DNA of 64,000 nucleotides, taken from the NCBI GenBank assembly GCA_016169945.1, contig JADLSH010000217.1, forward strand, positions 2,542,001-2,606,000, written 5' to 3'. Of this stretch, positions 11,084 through 20,165 are shown in pieces (within the stretch, counting starts at the first letter, position 1; the number at the start of each line of letters is the position of its first letter). The position numbers were made by a program, and so were the translations under genes. The DNA comes from Trachythela sp. YZ-2020. Its lineage: Eukaryota; Cnidaria; Anthozoa; Malacalcyonacea; Clavulariidae. The notes under the pieces were generated by a model. The model made no database searches and was not told the DNA's origin. It saw nothing but the letters and a program-made list of their open reading frames with translations.

Positions 11084-12691
11084 TCAATGGGAACTGGCCA
11101 TTTCTCCGCGTACCACCGATCTCGGGACTGAAAAAGCTTCTTTTGGATCAGAGATTTTATGGGCCCAGGGACAGTTGTATTCAACAAAAACACTCTTGCA
11201 AACTGGTGTACAGCTACAAGAGGTAATGTTGTCTGGGCTTGCACCCAAATAGGGTTTCTCTGCTGAGATCATAAAGCCTTTGGTGACCAGTTGAGGTTTG
11301 TGGTGATTTCTTCCTTCAGTCTTGCAGTACGCGTTACGTGCGCTGCTTTCGTGTTCGGGTCATCCGGTAGTTTCATGCTATGGTGACTCTTTCGCTTTTG
11401 CATAAGGGGGGTTGGTTGACTAATGCAGAGGTATCGCTGACAAGCTTTTCAGTGGATTCTTGTCTGGAATGAACAGATTTTGCTCGAGATGCTGTAATAA
11501 AACCAATTTTGTGATTGAACCATTCTTCACACTGCCACTGTTGCTCAGTTATAGTGTCTACATGATTTCGTTCCTCATCTGTAAACTGCAGCTGCTCTAA
11601 GAATGCTTGCGAACTTTCACCTGCCTCGCCTTTTGCCATTACATGTTGCAAATATAAAACGATTTTATTTTCCATAATTCCACGTTTGGGCGACTTGTTG
11701 CCATTAGAATTCGGGTTAGGATCTGTTTTATCAACAGCTGGAACAGAGGAAACATCGTTTTCAAGACGTAACTGATTCTCAAGTACGTCCAGGATGGTAG
11801 GTTTATCGACCATTGGAGTCATCGCTTCGACCACACCCATTAGTTCGTCCGTGTTACATGGCATTCTGTCCCATAAAGCACGAGGATCGTAATCAATGTA
11901 TTCTGAAAACGTGTATGACCTTTTGGGACTCTTTGATTCTCCAACGCTGTTGCCATTGTTTTTGCCGATTTTAAGATCGTTTAACTCGCACGGGGTGGTT
12001 TGAGGGGAAGGTTTTCTAATCCACATGCAAGGTCCACCGTTGTGACGCTGTCTTCTCCGCGGCTGTTTAATAGTTCTTCTAACGAGTAAAGCGCAGCCGC
12101 AATGTGCTTGCACCCACCATCACGTCCTCCTAAACATAGACCATATGCATCTACAACACTACCACGATTTGCTCCTTTACCTTCTAAAATAAACCACAAG
12201 CTGTAGAATGGTTTTCCGTCTTTTGTCTTCTCTTTCATGGCCATTTTAACTTTACCAACATAAACATGTACACCAGTTTCCTTCTGATAACAGGTTTGTA
12301 AGGATTCCACATACCCTCCGCGAAAGAGACGGTAATCTTCGTATGATGCGGCTAGACCTTGCTTGTCATATTGAGAAGAATGGTATATAAGGTGGTTAAA
12401 GATGTCAAAAAGACAAAAAGGAGGAGAGTTCTGAAAATCATTTTCCACTTTCATCGTAAATGGGTCGGCCAAATAGCAACCGTGGATAAACAACCGTCGC
12501 ATCAAATTCTGCTTCTCTTGCTCGATAGTTATTCGATTTATCAGGGGCAGTTTCATGCTTTCAACAGCGCACGCAATAGCGACTAACCCTGGCTTTAGTT
12601 GGCTGTTCACACTAACGCCACGATCTTGCAGATATTTCTTTAACTCTGGCATTTTCATAGTTTTAAATTTTTCCTCGAGATTAATATCCAT
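11084..12691 (-). pseudogene. SAP-SWIM-YqaJ nuclease-like gene of the transposon
   Basis: The protein opens with MDINLEEKFKTMKMPELKKY, followed by a SAP-like helix-extension-helix segment (about residues 8-45). A SWIM-type zinc-finger region follows near residues 190-215 (GLCLGG then GGCKHIAAALYSLEELL). After a 1-base frameshift close to 12015 it resumes GGPCMWIRKPS and TFSEYIDYDPRALWDR, then EEWFNHKIGFITASRAKSV, the start of a YqaJ exonuclease fold. A second shift falls in a run of six G near 11406 and a third near 11270, before ISAEKPYLGASPDNI and VEYNCPW. YqaJ nucleases use D and E-x-K; here the Lys position reads Asn. The frameshifts and this change argue against activity. In a live element this protein could process ends or recombination intermediates. 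Confidence 0.7.
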
Positions 12692-12801
12692 ATTGTAGAG
12701 AAAAAATTGAAATAAATCACAATTTCAGTTCAAGATACACTTACAGTTAGCAATTCTGAAATTCGGAATTTCTGAACACTAGATATTATTTATGCTATTA
12801 T

Positions 12802-13215
12802 ATAGCCACTAGAACGTTTGCGCAACAAGCTAATCTGACGCTCCCATATACGCATTTCCTTTCTTGATTAACACGCAATGACAAGAGGTTTGTTCCTTGG
12901 ACATAAGTGCGTGGATTTATATCATATTTTTCTAATCTGTAGCTTTGCAAGCTAACTATAGTGCAGCCATACACCGTTTATACTTTGTACTCTCGCAAAT
13001 GCATTTTAAAAAATTTCGCAAACTCAGCACAAAAATTTGTAAGTTTGTGTTATCCTTCAAGGCGTGAGACAAAAAAATTTGGGGAAAAACGCATACTCCG
13101 GCGACAAATGTCGTTTACGTTTACCTATTTTACTATATTTTTATTAAGGATCGCGGTTTGTTTGTCCGAGTACGCCCACGCATACCCCCCATTGATTTCC
13201 ACGCCGAAGCTATGG
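12802..13215 (-). repeat. right terminal inverted repeat of the THAP-YqaJ element
   Basis: Complement of 10280-10729, ending GCTATGG. Few substitutions separate the two arms, which suggests that insertion was recent relative to the decay of the helicase. Confidence 0.9.
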
Positions 13216-13333
13216 ATTACAAACAATTTGGCGTCAGGAAAATCCTGAAACTGATTTTATTCCGTGTTTGAAGGATTTTCGCATTGGGCAATGTGGTGAA
13301 GAATCAACTAAGTTTATCCATAGCTTGTCAAAC

Positions 13334-14068
13334 GACTTGCCAGAACCACCTTGTCCTGTTATAAAGACATTGTGCCCATTAATTGCCGCTTTTAGGATAT
13401 TAGACTGCTCATAATTTAGAGACAACATTTCGCACTTTGTCAACTTCGTATATCTAATTACTTCTCAAAGGGTTTACACTGACGGTTTGTTGTGAACAAT
13501 TCTTACTGTCTCCTACTCCCAATGCAGAAAAAAATTGAAGTTGTTTGTTTTTCGGTGTCCAATCAGGTTTGAGTTGGTTGGACAACAATTCCGCCTGACA
13601 TAACGACTTCCGGAACTGAACAGACAACCGGCTCCACCGATACTCAAAGCCGTATTTTACCGTTTCTTCGACGGATTTGAGAGCGAATTTTAGCTTTGCG
13701 ATTCTCGTGTTTTCGTTTGGAGAACTCTACATTATCATTCTTGTGCCGAGTGTCAGTTAGGTTTGAAAAAAGTGCGTTTAAAGCAGAAAAATTTAGAAGA
13801 ATTCATGGCGACATGTGTAATTCTAGACGTCTTGTTTCCATCTTTTCCTTTATTTAGGTAGGGCGAGGGCGGGCACATGCTGGGGCGGGCACAGGCGTTG
13901 CGGGTTATCGCTTGCGACAGGCGACTTTCAATGGCGGCGAGGTGGTATGTATTTTCATTTATTTATTTAACTTTCAATAGTCTTTATTGAGTTTTATTGT
14001 GTATAGTTTACTTTTTACAACAATTTATGTAAAATAAGCCAAATAGTTCGCCTGGGTTCCTGTGATGA
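13334..14068 (-). pseudogene. inverted second copy of the Pif1-like helicase 5' region
   Basis: Read on the minus strand, this repeats the start of the plus-strand helicase: acag, then GGCGAACTATTTGG, then KLTKCEMLSLNYEQ, AAINGHNVFITGQGGSGKS. Here the Walker A frame is intact. The copy joins the plus-strand copy head-on at about 13334-13341 within gacttgcc, where one strand reads GGCAAGTC of Walker A and the other SNDLP of a later helicase segment. The inverted copy retains about 560 bp (13475-14037) missing from the plus-strand copy, so it is nearer the ancestral arrangement. A 4-base deletion near 13470 shifts its frame ahead of the conserved core. Confidence 0.75.
13454..13726 (-). CDS. 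90-codon exon-like frame upstream of the inverted helicase copy
   Basis: An open frame without an ATG begins after an acceptor-like atgtag at 13727 and reads SSPNENTRIAKLKFALKSVE, then YGFEYRWSRLSVQFRKSLCQ, LKPDWTPKNKQLQFFSALG, and ends TVSVNPLRSN. It leads straight into the helicase N-terminal residues once the 4-base deletion just downstream is allowed for, so it is most likely the helicase N-terminal extension. No family is recognised. The even mix of charged and aromatic residues is protein-like. A TAG directly upstream in frame agrees with an exon boundary. Confidence 0.4.
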   Translation of the reverse strand, partial: SSPNENTRIAKLKFALKSVEETVKYGFEYRWSRLSVQFRKSLCQAELLSNQLKPDWTPKNKQLQFFSALGVGDSKNCSQQTVSVNPLRSN

Positions 14069-15500
14069 AACATGGAATCCCTAACCTGCAAATTCGTAGT
14101 GCTGTCAGTACTTACCCAGGAATTAGACGTGAATGCATTCTAATTCGCTGCACCGTAGCTGTTTTACCCGTGAAGGCGGAAATGATATTTTTTCAATTGT
14201 CAAAATAGAATGTAGCTTCTTGCCAGGCATACCAATAAAAGGATAATATTTTAAACCTTTTCACAATTTATTGACCCATATGGGATATCTGTAGATACAT
14301 TTTGTTATATCTATAATTTTTCGATCTAACCGAAATCGAATTGTTTGCTCAATCAGTTTTAACGTAGACACCGTTGCGGTACTGGTTCAGAAAAGGGCCT
14401 ACAGGTTCGGATGAAGGGGTGCGTCTTGCACGGAAATTGGGAATTGTGACAGTGTTTGACAAATTTCTGTTTATGTGAATTGCGAACCTCGTAGCTCAGG
14501 GTCTAGAATTGAATGAGTTATATTTTTCCCGCCAAAGCTTAGTTTAGCTTAGTAGTTGTAATTTATAATAGATGAAAACTGGACATTAAATTAATCTCCG
14601 ATGTGAAATTGGCATTGAACTGATCTCAGATCAGAATTTGACGTTATTAATCGTTCGTTGTAGATAACATATCTACATTTCGCAGTATAGAAAAAAAAAG
14701 ATCGTTTCTTTATAATTATATTGTGTATGCCTTCATTTAATCGACGAGATAGAAAGAAGCGCTCACACTTGACCATATTAGGGAAAGGAATTGGCTTTTC
14801 GCGATGCTCAACGACCAGGCTTACACCTCTAAGGTGTTAGAAAATCTATATACACGGTCATGTATAGCCCATGCACCCAAGCAGTTCCTTCAAACATACC
14901 TCATCGATGCCTTCCTAATAAGCTCTGAATTGATACTTCACTCTGTCTAGTGCCAGATCAATTTACTGTATAGTCATCTCGAAAATAGTAGGTTTGATCA
15001 AATTTTAAGAAGCTTAAACAGGGGATGTGCAGTTGGGCCGCATGCGGCCAATATAGCCTGCGATAATTTCAATATTCTTAAATGAGTTATGCATTTTCGA
15101 CAAAAGTGAGAGGCTTCCAAAATGTTCGCGATTTCGATTGCAAGATCGATAAACAAAGGCGTTTGCCCGTGGTGAGATTTTGCCCTGCATATAATTGCTG
15201 CCGAGCGTCAGCGAGGTAGCACACTATTCTTGACGTGCTAAGGTTTCTTCAGAGTTCACGTGCCCCAGTCTTTTACCCGACCTATATATTGTCGAGATTT
15301 GGATTTGGCGTCGGTTAAGATGGTGGATGGATGTTTATCGTAATTCCGGGGGAAAAGGTCGAGCTTGAAGTCATTTTTAGAATTAGGGGGAGTGAACGAG
15401 AGATTGTAATTGTATGCGCACGCATGCATGTGTCTTTCCATGTGCTCGATCAAGATTTTGAAAACTTTATAATATACAGACGCAATATTTCAGGTATTTT
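14069..15500. other. no gene recognised
   Basis: Mixed-composition sequence with only short incidental frames on both strands. No terminal repeat, tandem array or RNA gene was seen. Confidence 0.4.
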
Positions 15501-16460
15501 ATGACTCTGTTTCTTTCTACTGACATACATCAACGCGATGAAATATTTAGTGTTCAATCTAGAGAGAAGCAATGTGCTTTCATGAGTTTATCGGCTATTT
15601 TAACAGCCCAAAATAACCCGCTGATCGATTGGTCAAAAACAACATTAAATAATGTTTTATTGCAAAGAGACAAAATGTACTTAAAAGCACTAGATTGTAG
15701 CACTAGGTGTAGAATATAATTTTTGTCTATAGATAACTTACCAACAGTTGTCAGTGTTTCATCTGGTAAGAACATGTTTTCTTATGACATCTGTGGATAT
15801 GTGATATTGCCTGCACAGGCAAAAGCTGCAGGCACTAAAAGGCATTGATTTGCCCGTTGAGGCGCAGAATAACATCGAACTTCCCCTTTGAGGCACAAAA
15901 TAACATTGATCTGCCCATTGTGGCCGAAAATAACATTAATTTGCCTATTGTGGCGGAAAGTAACATTGATCTGCCCATTGTGGCATAGGCCATTGAGGCA
16001 CAAAATAATATTGATCTGCCCATTGTGATAGAGCCCATTGAAGCACAAAATAACATTGACCTACCCATTGTGGTAGAGCCTGTTGAGGCACAATATAACA
16101 ATCTACCCATTGTGGTAGAGCCCATTGAGGCACAAAATAATATTGATCTGCCCATTGTGGTAGAACCTGTTGAGGCAGAAAATGAAAACCAAATTTGGTT
16201 TATAAATTTATCAAAAAGAGCTTCAAGGTCTTGTTATAACTGATCGAGAAATTGAGTCTCACTACTATGATATTCATACAGCACTTTTGAATACTTTTTT
16301 GAATGGTAGTCATGTTATTTTAATATTAGAAGGTTATATGATGGCCTTAATAAAGCAAATGGATGATTTATTTTAATTTGACTCACATAAACAAACCATT
16401 GAGTTTGAATTAAGAGATGGGATTACAATCATGGATCCCTATTACAACATAGTATATACT
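15501..16460 (+). pseudogene. cysteine-peptidase-like gene (C76/OTU-like fold) with repeat insert
   Basis: The first part reads IHQRDEIFSVQSREKQCAF then MSLSAILTAQNN, resembling the N-terminal half of C76/OTU-like cysteine peptidases, in which the Cys of a QC motif is the nucleophile. A frameshifted continuation gives IDNLPTVVSVSSGKNMFSYD and ICGYVILPAQ. After the repeat segment (15835-16185) the frame resumes EIESHYYDIHTALLNTFLNG, SHVILILEGYMMALIK, then a stop and FDSHKQTIEFELRDG, where Asp-Ser-His matches the acid/base end of such domains. A good splice donor, ACT|GTAAGTATT, follows at 16461. Stops and frameshifts mark it as decayed. Domains of this type occur in Helitron-related and other large eukaryotic transposons. 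The family call is tentative. Confidence 0.4.
15835..16185 (+). repeat. 45-bp coding tandem repeat, LPIVVEPIEAQNNID unit
   Basis: About seven or eight copies, the later ones 42-45 bp and encoding VEPIEAQNNIDLPIV. The early copies have lost frame or carry stops; the frame is continuous from 16025 to 16243. It lies between the two halves of the peptidase-like fold, so it expanded inside the coding sequence. Confidence 0.8.
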
Positions 16461-16574
16461 GTAAGTATTTATATTCCCTAATTAAATGTTCAAGACATTT
16501 CATTTTCAAATTAATTTTATCAATCTATTGTAATCACTGACACTGTATGTATGAATATAAAATTTTCGTTCGAA

Positions 16575-16700
16575 TAGTTCTTATACCCGCGAGAGATGAC
16601 ATCGACAATCTTTTTCTCGAGAGGTAGCATAGACAATCTTATACCCGTGAGGTAACATAGACAAACGAGATGTCCAGAAAAATCTTTATATTTACCCGTA
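16575..16700. repeat. diverged copies of the 28-bp TATACCCGAGAGG repeat
   Basis: Three to four degenerate units resemble the array at 30.9-31.2 kb. Both loci also share the neighbouring phrase cgagatg..gaaaaatctt..atatttaccc, so they descend from one dispersed repeat. Confidence 0.65.
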
Positions 16701-16720
16701 CACCATATACTGGCATCACT

Positions 16721-16835
16721 CCCATGTAGCTCAGTTGGTTAGAGCGCTGCACCGGAATCGCAGGGCCGCAGGTTTAATTCCTGCCAGAGAGCCTAAGTTG
16801 CATTTTTCGCAACTGCTCGAGTATTCGAATAACTT
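16721..16835 (+). mobile_element. tRNA-derived SINE, copy 1
   Basis: The head resembles a tRNA: TAGCTCAGTTGGTTAGAGCG is an A-box/D-arm, followed by ctgcaccggaatcgcag (anticodon-arm-like) and ggtttaattcctgcc (B-box/T-arm). It continues with gttgcatttttcgcaac, shared with the other two copies. No proper acceptor-stem pairing and a non-T base at the U33 position argue against a functional tRNA. Confidence 0.75.
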
Positions 16836-17421
16836 TCGAGTATTCCATCTACTAACACCTTCTACCTAGGGTAAGTCCAATCAGTCGCGTGACTGACGTA
16901 TATTTTGCAAATAATAATTAATTTATTATTTCGAAATTTGAATAATTAATTCCCGAATATAATATGAATTCATATCATAGTCCAGTTTACGTCTTTACGA
17001 GCTCAGTTTTGAATAAATATATGCTTTATCTAGAGCAGCGGCAAAACGCAAGAAACTCGCGAATCGGGTGGTCATTATGCTCATTTGATTGGTCGAGAGG
17101 TCCCTTGGACTTATCTGGACTGATCTGTGGGGTGGTCGGACTGATTTGCACCTTAAGGGAGTCTTTTCAGTCCATTTCTTTCATGTTGATTGGTCAATTT
17201 GAAAATATTGACAATTCCTACTGGTTCATTTTTTTGGACTGATTCGGACTGATTCGCGGCTGGGGGCATCAGTCCTGAAAATTGCGAAATTCATGCAAAG
17301 CAGTCTTTCTACTTGTAATCTCGTATATTATATACCAAGGTTTTTCATAGTGGGAAAATTGTTTTACGATGTCGAGTATTGATATGTACGCGGACGTTCG
17401 AAATGCGATACGATTTAACTA
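16836..17421. other. no gene recognised
   Basis: AT-rich flank up to the foldback element; a 92-codon frame at 16964-17242 has no recognisable features. Confidence 0.4.
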
Positions 17422-19510
17422 GTCTAGGACCTGTAAAGGAGTTTGTATGCATTTCATTTAGGACAGATTATCTCAACTGTCTTAGGGTAAAATGACCATG
17501 GCGGTCAACATGGCATATGTGCCAAAACCCGAATCCGGGGCGAAAGTCCTGAAAATGACCACGCCCAGAAACGGCACTGTCGGCATAGCTCTAAATCCTG
17601 AACCGCCAAAGCTACAGCCTTTTTGAATGCTTATAGTGTTTAGAATGGTTGCTTTTATGGGTAGTCACTGGAGGGTGAAATTTGTCTAGGTATCATATTT
17701 TACAAGAAAATGACTATGCACCATCCCAGGTCAACTGCTAATTATGCATCAAATTACTCATTCACCTGGCAAAGTCTATGTTTTCTTATTTCCCAAACAT
17801 TTTTGTCATAGGATGAAAAAATATGCTTATTTTAATATAATTATTATAAATTTCATAAGGAATGATATTGTTTTGTTGAGATATAACACATTTCATTTCA
17901 CTTACCCCCCGCCAGAACACGATTTCAGCCATATTTTGCCGATTTGTTTGCTTTTTATCGCCGAGCCTCGCAAGTATCATCCAAATGTTCTACTTTAACA
18001 CAATGCTAGTTGACTAAAGAATAATTCAACCAAGTTTCGTCGGGTTTTGGAGTAGTGCCATGTATTTTATATTCGATTTTGTGTCCTTCGACAATTCCTC
18101 AATTATGTAGCCATTGCAATGTCTCGCAGCTTCTCTGCCCTATAAATGCCACTTCTTCGTACACATCTGTATTTATATTACAGTATCCAAAAATAATTGA
18201 TTGTAGAATAGTCCCAATCGAAAATTACTCCCATTACTCCCATTTGGGAGTGAAAAACCTTCCCTCGTTCATCAAGAACGAGAATCTAAAACAAAAGGTT
18301 CAAAATAATTTGAAAGTCTCGCGCAATCTTCACGAAAACTCCTCGTGGGCAACATTACAGGGGGGGGGGAAACATTTTCACGAATACGTTTAATTGCGTA
18401 AATCTCTGGTTTCTTTTTTATAGCTAAAGGAAACCAGGAAAATACAAAATTACGCGAATATTTGTTTATTTTGTCATAAAACATATAAACAGTTAAACAC
18501 ACGAATTTTACTTTGGGAGTTTGGGTTGCTGTGATCGCGAACAAACGTATTCGTGAAAATGTTGCCCCCCCAGTAATGTTGCCCACGAGCGGTTTTCGTG
18601 AAGATTGCGCGAGACTTTCAAATTATTTTGAACCTTTTGTTTTAGATTCTCGTTCTTGATGAACGAGGGAAGGTTTTTCACTCCCAAATGGGAGTAATGG
18701 GAGTAATTTTCGATTGGGACTATTCTACAATCAATTATTTTTGGATACTGTAATATAAATACAGATGTGTACGAAGAAGTGGCATTTATCGGGCAGAGAA
18801 GCTGCGAGACATTGCAATGGCTACATAATTGAGGAATTGTCGAAGGACACAAAATCGAATATAAAATACATGGCACTACTCCAAAACCCGACGAAACTTG
18901 GTTGAATTATTCTTTAGTCAACTAGCATTGTGTTAAAGTAGAACATTTGGATGATACTTGCGAGGCTCGGCGATAAAAAGCAAACAAATCGGCAAAATAT
19001 GGCTCAAATCGTGTTCTGGCGGGGGGTAAGTGAAATGAAATGTGTTATATCTCAACAAAACAATATCATTCCGTATGAAATTTATAATAATTATATTAAA
19101 ATAAGCATATTTTTTCATCCTATGACAAAAATGTTTGGGAAATAAGAAAACATAGACTTTGCCAGGTGAATGAGTAATTTGATGCATAATTAGCAGTTGA
19201 CCTGGGATGGTGCATAGTCATTTTCTTGTAAAATATGATACCTAGACAAATTTCACCCTCCAGTGACTACCCATAAAAGCAACCATTCTAAACACTATAA
19301 GCAATTCAAAAAGGCTGTAGCTTTGGCGGTTCAGGATTTAGAGCTATGCCGACAGTGCCGTTTCTGGGCGTGGTCATTTTCAGGACTTTCGCCCCGGATT
19401 CGGGTTTTGGCACATATGCCATGTTGACCGCCATGGTCATTTTACCCTAAAACAGTTGAGATAATCTGTCCTAAATGAAATGCATACAAACTCCTTCACA
19501 GGTCCTAGAC
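17422..19510. mobile_element. 2.1-kb foldback element with about 970-bp inverted arms, copy 1
   Basis: Left arm 17422-18390 and right arm 18542-19510 are almost perfect inverted complements around a loop of about 150 bp. The ends are GTCTAGGACCTG and its complement, with TA on both sides as a likely target duplication. Frames such as 18055-18393 and 18508-18876 encode the same peptide because the arms are copies; no known domain is recognised in them. High identity between arms suggests recent movement or gene conversion. A related element lies at 36789-43317. Confidence 0.85.
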
Positions 19511-19811
19511 TAAACGGCCTTAAATAAACTTCGATTGTCTTTGAATGAGGATTATCGTCGGGCAGCCTGCGAAGATATCAATCGAGCAGCTTTTAGTTTG
19601 CTATTCAGCAACGAGACTTCTCTGCTGAAATCTACGTGCCTCACAAAGATCGTGGTGGTAATTTGGATGGTAAAGCCAAAGATATAGTGTGCACTGCTAT
19701 AGGTATGAAAATATCCAAAATAAATAGAAATTAATATACTGCAATATATGTTGTATGATAAATGATGCGAAGTTGAAATATATATAACACGCTACACGCT
19801 TTAATAAGGGG
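19511..19811 (+). other. possible exon remnant next to the foldback element
   Basis: The plus strand around 19525-19703 carries protein-like stretches in two frames, including SLNEDYRRAACEDINRAA and, after a shift, AEIYVPHKDRGGNLDG, ending at a donor-like ATAGGTATGA. I do not recognise it. It may be a broken exon of the locus into which the foldback element inserted. Confidence 0.25.
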
Positions 19812-19922
19812 ATAACATGAGTTTTGGAGGGCATATTGTTTATTTTTGGCCCGCGTAGTAAGGGGCCAAAAATACTACAAGGGCCAAAAATAAACAATAT
19901 GACCCGACAAAACTCATGTTAT
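19812..19922. repeat. hairpin with 41-42-bp arms
   Basis: Left arm ataacatgagttttgg..gtttatttttggccc pairs with the complement at 19881-19922 with a few mismatches, leaving a loop of about 28 bp. It resembles in design the hairpin at 34741-34798, which also has a tttttggc/gccaaaaa core. Confidence 0.75.
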
Positions 19923-20165
19923 TAACATTATTATCAATATAGAAGAAAAAATAATTATAAATATATAACATAACACCAACACAATATACAATATAGACAA
20001 TGAATGCTTTTAACAATAGAGAAAAACAGTTAACAATGCATTAAAATATATAAAATAAAAACTGGAAGAAGTTTATGAAAAGACAAACGGGCTAAATATT
20101 ACCGCTATTTGTAAAAGAAACTATAAAAAGTTTCCTGCGGTTCAGTGAGCTAAGCCTAAGGCTAT

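Larger units (their letters stand above)
10280..13215. mobile_element. 2.94-kb DNA transposon with long TIRs, THAP and SAP-SWIM-YqaJ genes
   Basis: The element starts CCATAGCTTCGGCGTGG and ends with its exact complement. Removing it rejoins the helicase codons so that HRIE runs into LQTIWRQENPE, which fixes both ends. Flanking AT on each side suggests a 2-bp target duplication. The terminal inverted repeats are 450 and 414 bp and close to identical apart from small indels. Inside, a THAP zinc-finger frame on the plus strand converges with a SAP-SWIM-YqaJ frame on the minus strand. No DDE/D transposase is recognisable. I cannot assign it to a named superfamily: THAP, SAP and SWIM modules each occur in several eukaryotic transposons. 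Confidence 0.85.
8917..13341 (+). pseudogene. Pif1-like DNA helicase pseudogene, split by two insertions
   Basis: Three collinear plus-strand pieces belong to one Pif1-family superfamily 1 helicase. Piece 1 (8917-9306) starts after an acceptor-like tatacag, carries the Walker A motif TGQGGSGK after a 2-bp insertion, then KKVAITCSTAIACTAYGKIA and TVHSFYGLGTADLP followed by TGA where a Trp is expected. Piece 2 (10057-10279) reads SMVSRQLVFEIANMI and KQIILVGNFLQLPLVPN, motif III with a changed Asp and Pro. Piece 3 (13216-13341) continues IWRQENPETDFIPCLKDF and FIHSLSNDLP. A 750-bp element sits at the Walker B position and a 2.94-kb transposon between pieces 2 and 3. The stop, frameshift and insertions make it inactive. 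Such stand-alone helicases are often transposon-associated. Confidence 0.8.

Noticed and set aside
16721..16793. possible functional tRNA gene
   Set aside because: It lacks acceptor-stem pairing and a normal anticodon loop, and is followed by a shared tail found in two other copies, so it is a SINE.
18055..18876. two frames of about 112-122 codons as a duplicated gene pair
   Set aside because: They are the same sequence in the two arms of the foldback element, with no domain and no independent support.
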